The position numbers and the translations under genes were made by a program. From the NCBI RefSeq assembly GCF_026651855.1, contig NZ_CP093280.1, positions 3,636,001 to 3,700,000 on the forward strand: a DNA stretch of 64,000 nucleotides. The letters are read 5' to 3'. Below are positions 27,462-35,547 of this stretch, piece after piece (position 1 is the stretch's first letter; each line of letters begins with the position of its first letter). The DNA is from Pseudomonas silvicola (GTDB taxonomy: Bacteria; Pseudomonadota; Gammaproteobacteria; Pseudomonadales; Pseudomonadaceae). The notes beneath the pieces are model-generated. The model worked only from the letters and a program-made list of their open reading frames with translations, was not told the DNA's origin and did not search any database.

Positions 27462-28973
27462 ATGAAGTTTTTGACAGTCGACGACAGCTCACAAGTGATT
27501 GGCAAGCCCTACCAGGGCCGCATGCTCATCAATGGCGAACTCTGTGATGCCCACAATGGCGCCACGGCTGAGCGTCTCAGCCCCGCGCATGACGTGGTGG
27601 TCGGGGTATACCCCGATGCCGGTGCCGCCGACGCCGAGCGTGCGGTAGATGCCGCCCGCGCAGCCTTTGACGAAGGCACCTGGCCCACTATGTCTGGGCG
27701 CGACCGTGCCGAGATATTGCTCAAGGTTGCCGAGGGCATCTCTGCCCGGGTGGAGGAGATGGCCCTGATCGAGTGCCTGGAAACCGGCAAGCCCTTGAGT
27801 CAGGCGCGCGGTGAAGTCAGTGGCTGCGTTGACCTGTGGAAATACGCGGCAGCCCTGGCGCGTACCCTGCACGGCGAAAGCTACAACAACCTCGGCGATT
27901 CGACCCTTGGCGTCGTGCTGCGCCAACCGGTGGGCGTTGTTTCGATGATCACCCCGTGGAATTTCCCGATCTGGATTCTCAGTCAGAAGCTGCCTTTTGC
28001 CCTGGCCGCTGGCTGCACCGCAGTGATCAAGCCGAGCGAGCTTACCAACGGCACTACTTTGATGCTCGGCGAAATCCTGCTTGGGGCGGGGCTTCCCAAA
28101 GGGGTTGTCAATATCGTCACCGGTATGGGGCCAGTGGTTGGTCAGCCATTGGTGGGGCACCGCAAGGTCGACATGGTGTCGTTCACCGGATCCACGCGGG
28201 TAGGGCGCCTGATAGCCGCAGAAGCGGGGGCGGCATTGAAAAAAGTGTCGTTGGAGCTGGGTGGCAAAAACCCGCAGATCATCTTTCCTGACTGCGATTG
28301 GGACGCGGCGGTCGATGCAGTGGTGTTTGGCGTGTATTTCAATGCGGGCGAATGCTGCAATAGCGGTAGCCGTATCCTGGTGCACAAGGATATCGCCCAA
28401 CGCTTCAGCGATGCGGTGATCGAGCGTGCGCGCCAGGTGCCGGTCGGTGATCCACTGCATCCGGACGTCAAGGTCGGCGCGATTATCAGTGAGGTTCAGT
28501 TGGGGGGTATTCAGGCAGCTATCGACGAGGCCCGTAGTGCCGGTGCGACCATCAGCCTGGGAGGTGATCGCCAGCCCAGCGAACGGGGCATGTACCTGCA
28601 ACCCACCATTGTCACCGGCGTGACCCCGCAAATGACCCTCGCCCGCGAGGAGGTCTTCGGGCCGGTGCTGGCGGTGCTCACCTTCTCGACCTTGGATGAA
28701 GCGATCGCGCTCGCCAATGATACCTGTTATGGGCTGTCGGCCGCCGTGTGGAGCAAGGACATTGATGTGTGCCTCAAGGCTGCTCGCAAGATCGACGCAG
28801 GCACTGTGTGGGTGAATACCTTCCTGGACGGTTTCCCCGAGTTACCCTTCGGCGGTTTCGGTGATTCGGGCCTTGGACGTGAATTGGGCCTTAATGCCGT
28901 CGAAGACTACACCGAGCAGAAAACCATCCAACTGCACATGGGTGAGCGGCAAAACTGGTGGCTCCCAAAGTAA
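27462..28973 (+). CDS. NAD(P)+-dependent aldehyde dehydrogenase (betaine/hydroxy-aldehyde type)
   Basis: This 503-residue classical ALDH has the motifs TPWNFPIW (about 160), SFTGSTRVGRLIA (Rossmann turn), ELGGKNPQIIF with the general-base Glu, the catalytic Cys in FNAGECCNSGSR (near 300) and EVFGPVLAV. It oxidises an aldehyde to an acid, perhaps the product of the GMC alcohol oxidase at 29825. Start ATG 27462 is 1 bp after the hydratase stop; the frame from 27324 overlaps that gene. It is followed by an operator and a new transcription unit. Confidence 0.9.
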   Translation: MKFLTVDDSSQVIGKPYQGRMLINGELCDAHNGATAERLSPAHDVVVGVYPDAGAADAERAVDAARAAFDEGTWPTMSGRDRAEILLKVAEGISARVEEMALIECLETGKPLSQARGEVSGCVDLWKYAAALARTLHGESYNNLGDSTLGVVLRQPVGVVSMITPWNFPIWILSQKLPFALAAGCTAVIKPSELTNGTTLMLGEILLGAGLPKGVVNIVTGMGPVVGQPLVGHRKVDMVSFTGSTRVGRLIAAEAGAALKKVSLELGGKNPQIIFPDCDWDAAVDAVVFGVYFNAGECCNSGSRILVHKDIAQRFSDAVIERARQVPVGDPLHPDVKVGAIISEVQLGGIQAAIDEARSAGATISLGGDRQPSERGMYLQPTIVTGVTPQMTLAREEVFGPVLAVLTFSTLDEAIALANDTCYGLSAAVWSKDIDVCLKAARKIDAGTVWVNTFLDGFPELPFGGFGDSGLGRELGLNAVEDYTEQKTIQLHMGERQNWWLPK

Positions 28974-28997
28974 CGCGTGGCGTCGACTTGAGCGAAA

Positions 28998-29013
28998 ATT
29001 GGAACGTTCCAAT
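28998..29013. promoter_or_regulatory. LacI-A operator 3 (16-bp perfect palindrome)
   Basis: ATTGGAAC joined to GTTCCAAT is a perfect palindrome in the 57-bp gap between the ALDH and SDR genes, 18 bp before the SDR start codon. It shares the GGAACGTTCC core with 24619 and 24794, so the SDR-GMC-DUF993 genes probably have a separately repressed promoter. Confidence 0.75.
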
Positions 29014-29030
29014 CTACTGAGAATGCACCC

Positions 29031-29816
29031 ATGACAAACAATAAAAATGCTACTCAACGTCCTGTCGCCCTGGTTACGGGGGGCCGACGGGGCATCGGTG
29101 CCGCCATTGTGCTGCGCCTGGCGCAGGACGGTTACGACGTGGCGTTTACCTGTCGTAACGAAGATGAAATTGCCCAACAGTTGTGCGCGCAAATTGAAAC
29201 CGTGGGCGGGCGTGGCCTGGCCGTGGCCAGCGAGCTGCAGAGCCTGGAGGCGCATACTGCCTTGTTGGCGCGAATCAAAGCCTGGGGCGGCACGATTGAT
29301 TGCCTGGTCAACAATGCCGGCATCGGCTCGCCCTCGCGTGGCGACCTGCTGGCCATGCAGCCAGAGGCATTTGATGTCGTGCTGGAAACCAACCTGCGTG
29401 GCACGTTCTTCCTCACACAGCAAGTAGCCCGGCTTATGCTGGACAGTCCCTCAGGGCACGCTCGCTCCATTATCACGGTCTCCAGCGTCAGCGTTGACAT
29501 GGCCTCGCCGGAACGGGGCGAATACTGCATGTCCAAGGCTGCGCTGGGGATGTCCACCAAGTTGTTCGCCCTGCGCCTGGCGACTGAGGGGGTAGGGGTG
29601 TTCGAGGTCCGGCCCGGTGTGATTCGTACCGACATGACCGCCGGGGTCGCCGACAAGTACGAGCAGCGCTTCAAGGACGGCTTGGTGCCCATGGGCCGCT
29701 GGGGCGAAACCAGCGACATCGCCGCCATCGTCAGTGCACTGGCCGGTGGGCAGTTTAGTTTCGCCACCGGCTCCGTCATCCACGCTGATGGCGGCCTCGC
29801 TATCCCCCGGTTGTGA
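29031..29816 (+). CDS. Short-chain dehydrogenase/reductase (3-ketoacyl reductase-like)
   Basis: This 261-residue classical SDR has the coenzyme motif TGGRRGIGAAI, NNAGIGSPS, and the catalytic Ser (TVSSVSVDM) and Tyr/Lys (EYCMSKAALG). It reduces a ketone or oxidises an alcohol with NAD(P)(H). It directly follows a LacI-A operator and lies 8 bp before the GMC gene. In this context it may act on a keto-sugar or on the 3-hydroxyacyl product of the hydratase. Confidence 0.88.
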   Translation: MTNNKNATQRPVALVTGGRRGIGAAIVLRLAQDGYDVAFTCRNEDEIAQQLCAQIETVGGRGLAVASELQSLEAHTALLARIKAWGGTIDCLVNNAGIGSPSRGDLLAMQPEAFDVVLETNLRGTFFLTQQVARLMLDSPSGHARSIITVSSVSVDMASPERGEYCMSKAALGMSTKLFALRLATEGVGVFEVRPGVIRTDMTAGVADKYEQRFKDGLVPMGRWGETSDIAAIVSALAGGQFSFATGSVIHADGGLAIPRL

Positions 29817-29824
29817 GTATCGCC

Positions 29825-31459
29825 ATGACATACGACTTCATCATTGTGGGCGGCGGCTCGGCAGGCTGTGTGCTTGCCAACCGGCTCAGCGAAGATCCCA
29901 GCAACAATGTACTGGTGCTAGAGGCGGGCGGCGGCGACCGCCATCCTCTGTTCAGCATGCCCGCAGGGTTTGCGAAGATGACCAAGGGCAGGGGCTCCTG
30001 GGGCTGGGAGACTGTGCCCCAGAAACACTTGAAGAACCGCGTGCTGCGGTTTACCCAGGCCAAGGTCATCGGCGGCGGTTCATCCATCAATGCGCAGATC
30101 TATACCCGCGGTGCAGCGGCGGATTATGACGAATGGGCCAGCGAGTGTGGGGCCCTCGGTTGGGCCTACAAGGACGTGCTGCCGTACTTCAAGCGAGCTG
30201 AAAACAATCAACGGTTCGCCAATCAGTATCACGGTTATCAAGGGCCGCTGGGTGTTTCCAATCCCATCAGCCCATTGCCCATCTGTGAAGCCTTCTTCCA
30301 GGCGGGTCAGGAGCTGGGCATTCCTTTCAATCCGGACTTCAACGGCGCGGCCCAGGATGGCCTGGGTTATTACCAGCTCACGCAATACAACGCGCAGCGT
30401 TCCTCTACGTCGGTGGCCTACCTACGTCCGGCAATGGGGCGGGCCAATCTGACGGTGGTTCTCAATGTACTCACCCGTCGCGTGGTGCTCGAGCATGGAC
30501 GTGCCGTTGGGGTGGAAGTAGTCCAGCCCAATGGTCAGGTAGTTGTTCACCATGCCGCGCGCGAGGTGATCGTCAGTAGTGGTGCGATCGGCTCGCCCAA
30601 ATTGTTGATGCAATCGGGCATCGGTCCGGCCGACCACCTGCGGGAAGTGGGGATCAAAGTCGAACATGCCATGCCCGGTGTCGGTAGCAATCTGCAGGAT
30701 CACCTGGATCTGTTCGCCATCGCCGAGTGCACCGGCAATCACACCTACGATCCGTATGGCAAACCACACATGGCTGCGTGGGCAGGCCTCCAGTACCTGT
30801 TACTGAAGAAGGGGCCCGTTGCCTCCAGCCTTTTTGAAACGGGCGGTTTCTGGTACGCCGACCCGGCAGCACGTTCCCCAGACATCCAGTTCCACCTGGG
30901 GCTTGGCTCGGGTATCGAGGCCGGCGTGGCGCAGATGACCCATCCAGGGGTGACCCTCAACTCCGCATTCCTGCGACCTCGCTCGCGGGGCACGGTGCGG
31001 CTGGCCAGCAGCAATCCGGCGGCCGCGCCGCTGATAGACCCGAACTACTTCGCCGACCCTTATGACCGCGATATGTCGCTCAAGGGGTTGCGGCTGGTCC
31101 GCGAGATCCTTTCCCAGCCTGCGCTCAAACGCTTTGTGCAGGTCGAGCGCCTGCCCGGGCTGGAGGTACTCACCGACGCGCAGTTGTTCGACTACGCCTG
31201 TGCCAATGCCAAGACTGACCATCACCCGGTGGGCACCTGCCGGATGGGCAGCGATGACGACTCCGTCGTTTCCACTGACCTCAAGGTGCATGGCATTCAG
31301 GGCCTGCGCGTGGTGGACGCCTCGATCATGCCGCGTGTGAACAGCAGCAACACCAATGCGCCGACCATCATGATCGCCGAAAAAGCGGCGGATCATATTC
31401 TTGGCAAGGCCCCCCGCTCAGAGGAGAAGACCCGTGAATATTCTGTTGCCCACGCTTGA
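29825..31459 (+). CDS. GMC-family FAD alcohol/choline dehydrogenase-like oxidoreductase
   Basis: This 544-residue GMC enzyme starts with the FAD motif FIIVGGGSAGCVLANRL and has KVIGGGSSINAQIYTRG and a C-terminal HPVGTCRMG with the catalytic His, followed by ASIMPRVNSSNTNAPT. It is of the AlkJ/BetA type and oxidises a primary alcohol to an aldehyde, which suits the ALDH two genes upstream. ATG 29825 is chosen over GTG 29813. Its 3' end overlaps the DUF993 gene by 26 bp. It is not closely similar to the GMC enzyme at 18456. Confidence 0.88.
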   Translation: MTYDFIIVGGGSAGCVLANRLSEDPSNNVLVLEAGGGDRHPLFSMPAGFAKMTKGRGSWGWETVPQKHLKNRVLRFTQAKVIGGGSSINAQIYTRGAAADYDEWASECGALGWAYKDVLPYFKRAENNQRFANQYHGYQGPLGVSNPISPLPICEAFFQAGQELGIPFNPDFNGAAQDGLGYYQLTQYNAQRSSTSVAYLRPAMGRANLTVVLNVLTRRVVLEHGRAVGVEVVQPNGQVVVHHAAREVIVSSGAIGSPKLLMQSGIGPADHLREVGIKVEHAMPGVGSNLQDHLDLFAIAECTGNHTYDPYGKPHMAAWAGLQYLLLKKGPVASSLFETGGFWYADPAARSPDIQFHLGLGSGIEAGVAQMTHPGVTLNSAFLRPRSRGTVRLASSNPAAAPLIDPNYFADPYDRDMSLKGLRLVREILSQPALKRFVQVERLPGLEVLTDAQLFDYACANAKTDHHPVGTCRMGSDDDSVVSTDLKVHGIQGLRVVDASIMPRVNSSNTNAPTIMIAEKAADHILGKAPRSEEKTREYSVAHA

Positions 31460-32606
31460 TGGCAGTGTTGAACGCTACAGCCTGAAAAACGCTGATGCGC
31501 CATTTGCCGAGTTCAAAAAACGCCCGCTGAGCCGCATTGCCTACGCAGCGGCCCATGTGGTGGTCGATCCTGCTCGCCCTGCTGACCCTTGGGACCAAAC
31601 TGTTGCCATCGACTGGGACAAGACTTTGGGCTTTCGCGAGTACCTGTGGAGCCTGGGTTTCAAAGTGGCCGAAGCCATGGACACCGCCCAGCGTGGCATG
31701 GGGCTGGGTTGGAAAGAGTCGGCAGAACTGATTCGTCGTAGCGTGACCCACGCCCGTCAGATCGAAGACGCCGACCTGAGCTGTGGCGTGGGCACCGATC
31801 AATTGATCGTTACCCCGTCCACCACCCTAGACGATGTGCTGCGTGCTTATCGCGAACAATTTGAAGTGGTCGACAGCGTTGGTGGTAGCGCTATTCTGAT
31901 GGCCAGCCGCGCCCTGTGCGCCGTGGCGAAGGGCGGCGAGGACTACGAGAAGGTTTACTCGACACTGCTGGGCGAGGCTCGTCAGAAGGTGGTGCTACAT
32001 TGGCTGGGCGAGGCATTTGACGCCAACCTGCGCGGCTACTGGGGTAGCACTGATGTGCCGACTGCCATGAACACCGTACTGTCGATCATCGAGTCCAATG
32101 TCGACAAGGTGGATGGCATCAAGATCTCCTTGCTCGAAGCCGAGTGGGAGATCGCGTTGCGTCGCCGTCTACCGGCAGGGGTGAAGCTGTACACCGGGGA
32201 CGACTTTAATTTTGGCGAGCTCATTGCCGGCGATGCCACGCATCATTCCCATGCGTTGCTGGGTATTTTCGACCCCATCGCTCCAGTTGCAGCCCATGCG
32301 CTGGCAGCCCTTACCGACGGTGACGTGGCGCGCTACCACGCGCTAATGACCCCGACGGTGGCGCTGTCGCGGGAAATTTTCCGGGCACCGACACGCTACT
32401 ACAAGGCCGGGGTAGTGCTACTGGCCTGGCTCAACGGCCATCAGGATCACTTCAGTATGCTCGGCGGCCTGCAGTCGGCGCGTTCGCTATCCCACTACAG
32501 CGAAGTATTTCGCCTGGCTGACCAGGCGGGCGTACTTATCCGTCCAGAACTGGCGGTTGAGCGCATGAAAGGGTTGGCGGCTGTGTGTGGCGGCATCACC
32601 GGTTAA
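31434..32606 (+). CDS. DUF993 / dihydrodipicolinate synthase-like TIM-barrel protein (GTG start)
   Basis: This 390-residue protein resembles the DUF993 group of DHDPS-like (class I aldolase fold) proteins, shown by DWDKTLGFREYLWSLGFKVAEAMDTAQRGMGL cut into its family segments, a SCGVGTDQL motif and a central KVDGIKISLLEAEWE segment whose Lys may form a Schiff base. The start is GTG 31434 with GAGGAG 7 nt upstream, inside the end of the GMC gene. The family is uncharacterised to my knowledge. An aldolase or dehydratase step on a keto-sugar-like compound would fit the neighbours (inference). A hairpin at 32619 ends the unit. Confidence 0.8.
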   Translation: MNILLPTLDGSVERYSLKNADAPFAEFKKRPLSRIAYAAAHVVVDPARPADPWDQTVAIDWDKTLGFREYLWSLGFKVAEAMDTAQRGMGLGWKESAELIRRSVTHARQIEDADLSCGVGTDQLIVTPSTTLDDVLRAYREQFEVVDSVGGSAILMASRALCAVAKGGEDYEKVYSTLLGEARQKVVLHWLGEAFDANLRGYWGSTDVPTAMNTVLSIIESNVDKVDGIKISLLEAEWEIALRRRLPAGVKLYTGDDFNFGELIAGDATHHSHALLGIFDPIAPVAAHALAALTDGDVARYHALMTPTVALSREIFRAPTRYYKAGVVLLAWLNGHQDHFSMLGGLQSARSLSHYSEVFRLADQAGVLIRPELAVERMKGLAAVCGGITG

Positions 32607-32618
32607 GTCCTGCAAGCG

Positions 32619-32638
32619 AGGCCTGTGAGAACAGGCCT
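32619..32638 (+). terminator. Hairpin after the DUF993 gene
   Basis: AGGCCTGT pairs perfectly with ACAGGCCT over a GAGA tetraloop, 13 bp after the stop, followed by TGCCTTCTT. It probably ends or attenuates the SDR-GMC-DUF993 transcript before the transporters. Confidence 0.6.
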
Positions 32639-32674
32639 TGCCTTCTTACCCAAAACAACAATAAGGGGCCTTCG

Positions 32675-33997
32675 ATGAGCACCATAGCAGCTGGTATTGC
32701 GCCGACGACCGCAACAACAGTCGACAAAAAGGATTTGCACCGCGTCATTCTGGCGAGCATCGCCGGTAGTGCCATGGAGTGGTATGACTTTTCCATCTAC
32801 GGTACCGCTTCGGCGCTGGTATTTTCCGAACTGTTCTTTCCAGGGCTGGACAAGGTGTCCGCGCTGCTAGCCATTTTCGCGACCTACGCGGTCGGGTTCG
32901 TAGCACGGCCATTCGGTGGCTTGTTTTTCGGTCGCATCGGCGATCGCAAGGGCCGCAAATTCGTGCTGGTCACGACTGTGCTGCTGATGGGGACTTCAAC
33001 GCTTCTGATTGGGTTATTGCCTACGTATTCGCAGATAGGTCCGTGGGCAACCGGGCTCCTGGTGGTCATGAGGCTACTGCAGGGGTTTGGCTCCGGCGCG
33101 GAACAAGCAGGTGCCTCACTGATTGTGGCGGAGTTCGCGCCCAGGCAAACCCGAGGTTTCTACGCATCGCTACCGTTTGCCGGAATTATCATTGGCATCC
33201 TGCTGGCCGCCGGCATGTTTTCAGTGGTTCAGATGATGCCTCAGGAGCAGTTCCTCGCCTGGGGCTGGCGCATTCCATTCCTGTTCAGCGCGGTGGTGAT
33301 TGGGGTGGGCGTTTTCATCCGGTTGCGCGTCAAGGAAAGCCCGGTGTTCGAGGACATGAAGCGCAAAAAGCTCGCCAGCAAACAACCGGTGAAGGATCTG
33401 CTGCGTTACTCACGTAAAAACCTGGTCATCGCCTGTTGCCTGAGGGTGGGTGAAAACGGTACGTCTTACCTGTATCAGGTATTCGCCCTCAGTTACCTGG
33501 TCAAGGTACTGCTGGTGGACAAGTCGGTCGGCACGCTTGGGCTGATGTGCGCCGCCGCATTGGCGATCTTCACTATCCCGCTGGTTGGTTACCTGTCGGA
33601 TCGCCTGGGGCGTCGGTTGATGTACCGAGTTACGTCGCTGATCGCGGCGCTGTGGGCTTTTCCTGCATTCTGGCTTTTCGACACGCTGGACCCCAGCCTG
33701 ATTGTCCTGAGCATGGTGGTGGCCATCAGCATAGGGGCCTTCGGCATGTATTCGGTGCAAGCCGCCTACTTCCCGGAATTGTTCGATGCACGTTATCGCT
33801 ACACCGCCATTGCGATGAGCAAGGAGTTTGCCGCTTTGGTGTCTGGTGGCATCGCCCCCTTTGTGGCAGCCGCCCTGTTGAGTGCAGCGGACAACCACTA
33901 TTGGCCCGTGGCGACGTACATCGTGGTGCTGGCAGGCATTTCCTTCGTGGCGACGTTTTTCGCCCCGGAAACACGCAACACCGACATTAACTCCTGA
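32675..33997 (+). CDS. MHS-family MFS metabolite:H+ symporter
   Basis: This 440-residue 12-TM MHS protein has GSAMEWYDFSIYGTASAL in TM1, GRIGDRKGRKFVL in loop 2-3, RLLQGFGSGAEQAG in TM4 and GYLSDRLGRRLMY in loop 8-9. It imports an organic acid, betaine or similar metabolite with protons. Start ATG 32675 (MSTIAAG) follows AAGGGG. It lies just downstream of the LacI-A-controlled genes and before a second, FHS-type transporter. Confidence 0.87.
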   Translation: MSTIAAGIAPTTATTVDKKDLHRVILASIAGSAMEWYDFSIYGTASALVFSELFFPGLDKVSALLAIFATYAVGFVARPFGGLFFGRIGDRKGRKFVLVTTVLLMGTSTLLIGLLPTYSQIGPWATGLLVVMRLLQGFGSGAEQAGASLIVAEFAPRQTRGFYASLPFAGIIIGILLAAGMFSVVQMMPQEQFLAWGWRIPFLFSAVVIGVGVFIRLRVKESPVFEDMKRKKLASKQPVKDLLRYSRKNLVIACCLRVGENGTSYLYQVFALSYLVKVLLVDKSVGTLGLMCAAALAIFTIPLVGYLSDRLGRRLMYRVTSLIAALWAFPAFWLFDTLDPSLIVLSMVVAISIGAFGMYSVQAAYFPELFDARYRYTAIAMSKEFAALVSGGIAPFVAAALLSAADNHYWPVATYIVVLAGISFVATFFAPETRNTDINS

Positions 33998-34033
33998 CGC
34001 GTTCAACAACCGACAGTACGACAAGAGGTGCCC

Positions 34034-35263
34034 ATGAATCATTCTGTTGCGCTTAGGTCCCATCAGCCTGCCCACGGTGTCAGTTCTCAGCGGTTTGCGC
34101 TGACGCTAGTCACCACGCTGTTCCTGATGTGGGGGTTGTCACACGGCATGCTCGATGTGCTCAACAAGCATTTCCAGGATACGTTGAACGTTTCAAAGGC
34201 CCAGTCCGGGCTGATCCAGGCCGTTTATTTCGGAGCCTACTTCATCGTTGCGCTGCCTATAGGGATTTTCATGGAGCGGCGGGGCTATAAGGCAGGGATT
34301 CTGGTTGGGCTTGGGCTCTTCGCCCTTGGGGCATTGATGTTCATGCCTGCGACAGCACTGGGCACGTTTTCGGCGTTTCTGTTGGCATTGTTCGTACTGG
34401 CCTGCGGGCTAGGCTGTCTGGAAACGGCGGCCAACCTCTACGCAGCCGTACTGGGCTCAGCGGCTACGGCTGAACGCAGGCTCAACCTGGCACAGTCGTT
34501 CAATGGCCTGGGAGTCTTCATTGGCCCCTTGATCGGTGGTGCACTATTTTTTGCCCCGCCGATTACCATGGCTGGGTTCAGCCTTGATCCGGTAATGCTG
34601 ACGTATGTGGTACTGGCAGCCATCGTGCTGGTGCTCATGATGGTGTTTTCAGCTGCTGCGCTGCCTGAGATGGGTGCTGAAGAAGGTGTCAGCTGTGCTG
34701 ACGCAAGTGGCTCTATCTGGTCATTCCCTCATTTCACAGGCGCTTTGATTGCCCAGTTTTGCTACATGGCCGCCCAAGTGGGCGTGGGGGCATTTTTCAT
34801 CAACTATGTGCTTGAACATTGGCCCGACATGACCAGTCAGAAAGCCTCCTACCTGCTGTCGATCGCCATGCTGACGTTCATGGCGGGGCGTTTTGTCAGC
34901 ACCTGGCTCATGCGTTTCCTCGCACCGCGCCGTATGCTGATGATATATGGGCTGATCAACGTCGCGCTGTCCGTCCTCGTGATAGCCGGTGTAGAGCGTG
35001 TTTCCGTGTGCGCCTTGGTGGCACTGTTCTATTTCATGTCGATCATGTACCCCTGCATTTTTGCCATGGGTGTGAAAAACCTCGGTGTTCACACAAAAAA
35101 GGCGGGCGCCTACCTGGTGATGACGTTGGTAGGCGGCGCCATCGCCCCTTGTCTCATGGGCCTGGTCGCCGATTTCTATACCATCGAATGGGCTTATGCC
35201 GTGCCGTTGATGGGGTTCCTGGTCGTTTCGGCGTATGCCTGGCGCCAGACTTCCGCGTATTAG
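34034..35263 (+). CDS. FHS-family sugar MFS transporter (FucP-like)
   Basis: This 409-residue 12-TM protein has FucP family hallmarks: FLMWGLSHGMLDVLNKHFQ in TM1 (with the conserved Asp), QAVYFGAYFIVALPIG in TM2, CLETAANLYAAVLG in TM4 and NYVLEHWPDM in the central region. The core of the family motif is better kept than in the FHS protein at 21055. It imports a hexose or similar. ATG 34034 follows AAGAGGTG. Two FHS transporters 13 kb apart suggest that the left and right halves of region B handle related sugars. Confidence 0.87.
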   Translation: MNHSVALRSHQPAHGVSSQRFALTLVTTLFLMWGLSHGMLDVLNKHFQDTLNVSKAQSGLIQAVYFGAYFIVALPIGIFMERRGYKAGILVGLGLFALGALMFMPATALGTFSAFLLALFVLACGLGCLETAANLYAAVLGSAATAERRLNLAQSFNGLGVFIGPLIGGALFFAPPITMAGFSLDPVMLTYVVLAAIVLVLMMVFSAAALPEMGAEEGVSCADASGSIWSFPHFTGALIAQFCYMAAQVGVGAFFINYVLEHWPDMTSQKASYLLSIAMLTFMAGRFVSTWLMRFLAPRRMLMIYGLINVALSVLVIAGVERVSVCALVALFYFMSIMYPCIFAMGVKNLGVHTKKAGAYLVMTLVGGAIAPCLMGLVADFYTIEWAYAVPLMGFLVVSAYAWRQTSAY

Positions 35264-35341
35264 TCTGGCTTCGGGTTGAACCGAATCTGCTGGTGGCTCG
35301 ATACTTAACGCCATAATCGTATTGCATAACGCGCCAATCCA

Positions 35342-35367
35342 CACTCCCGTCTGCCCAGGCGGGGGTG
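35342..35367. terminator. G/C-rich hairpin downstream of the FHS gene
   Basis: CACTCCCGTCTG pairs with CAGGCGGGGGTG (12 bp with two G-U type pairs), about 80 bp after the stop. It lies in the 284-bp gap between the transporter and ybiU and separates the two transcription units. Confidence 0.5.
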
Positions 35368-35547
35368 TATCTATATCTGCATTATAAAAACGCAGGTTTA
35401 GATCATGCCCTTCTCCCAATCCCGCCGCCCACGATGGGCAACCGGCCTGGCCGGACCGCAGGGTGCCTGCACCTGCTAAAGCAACCACAGAGTCATCGCC
35501 GGCCTGCGAGATTCTGTACACCTGAACCACACGAGTTGATGATTCCC

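Noticed and set aside
34180-34200. TTGAACGTTTCAA palindrome inside the FHS gene at about 34185
   Set aside because: It is inside coding sequence and lacks the GG/CC of the LacI-A operator; it is probably a chance match.
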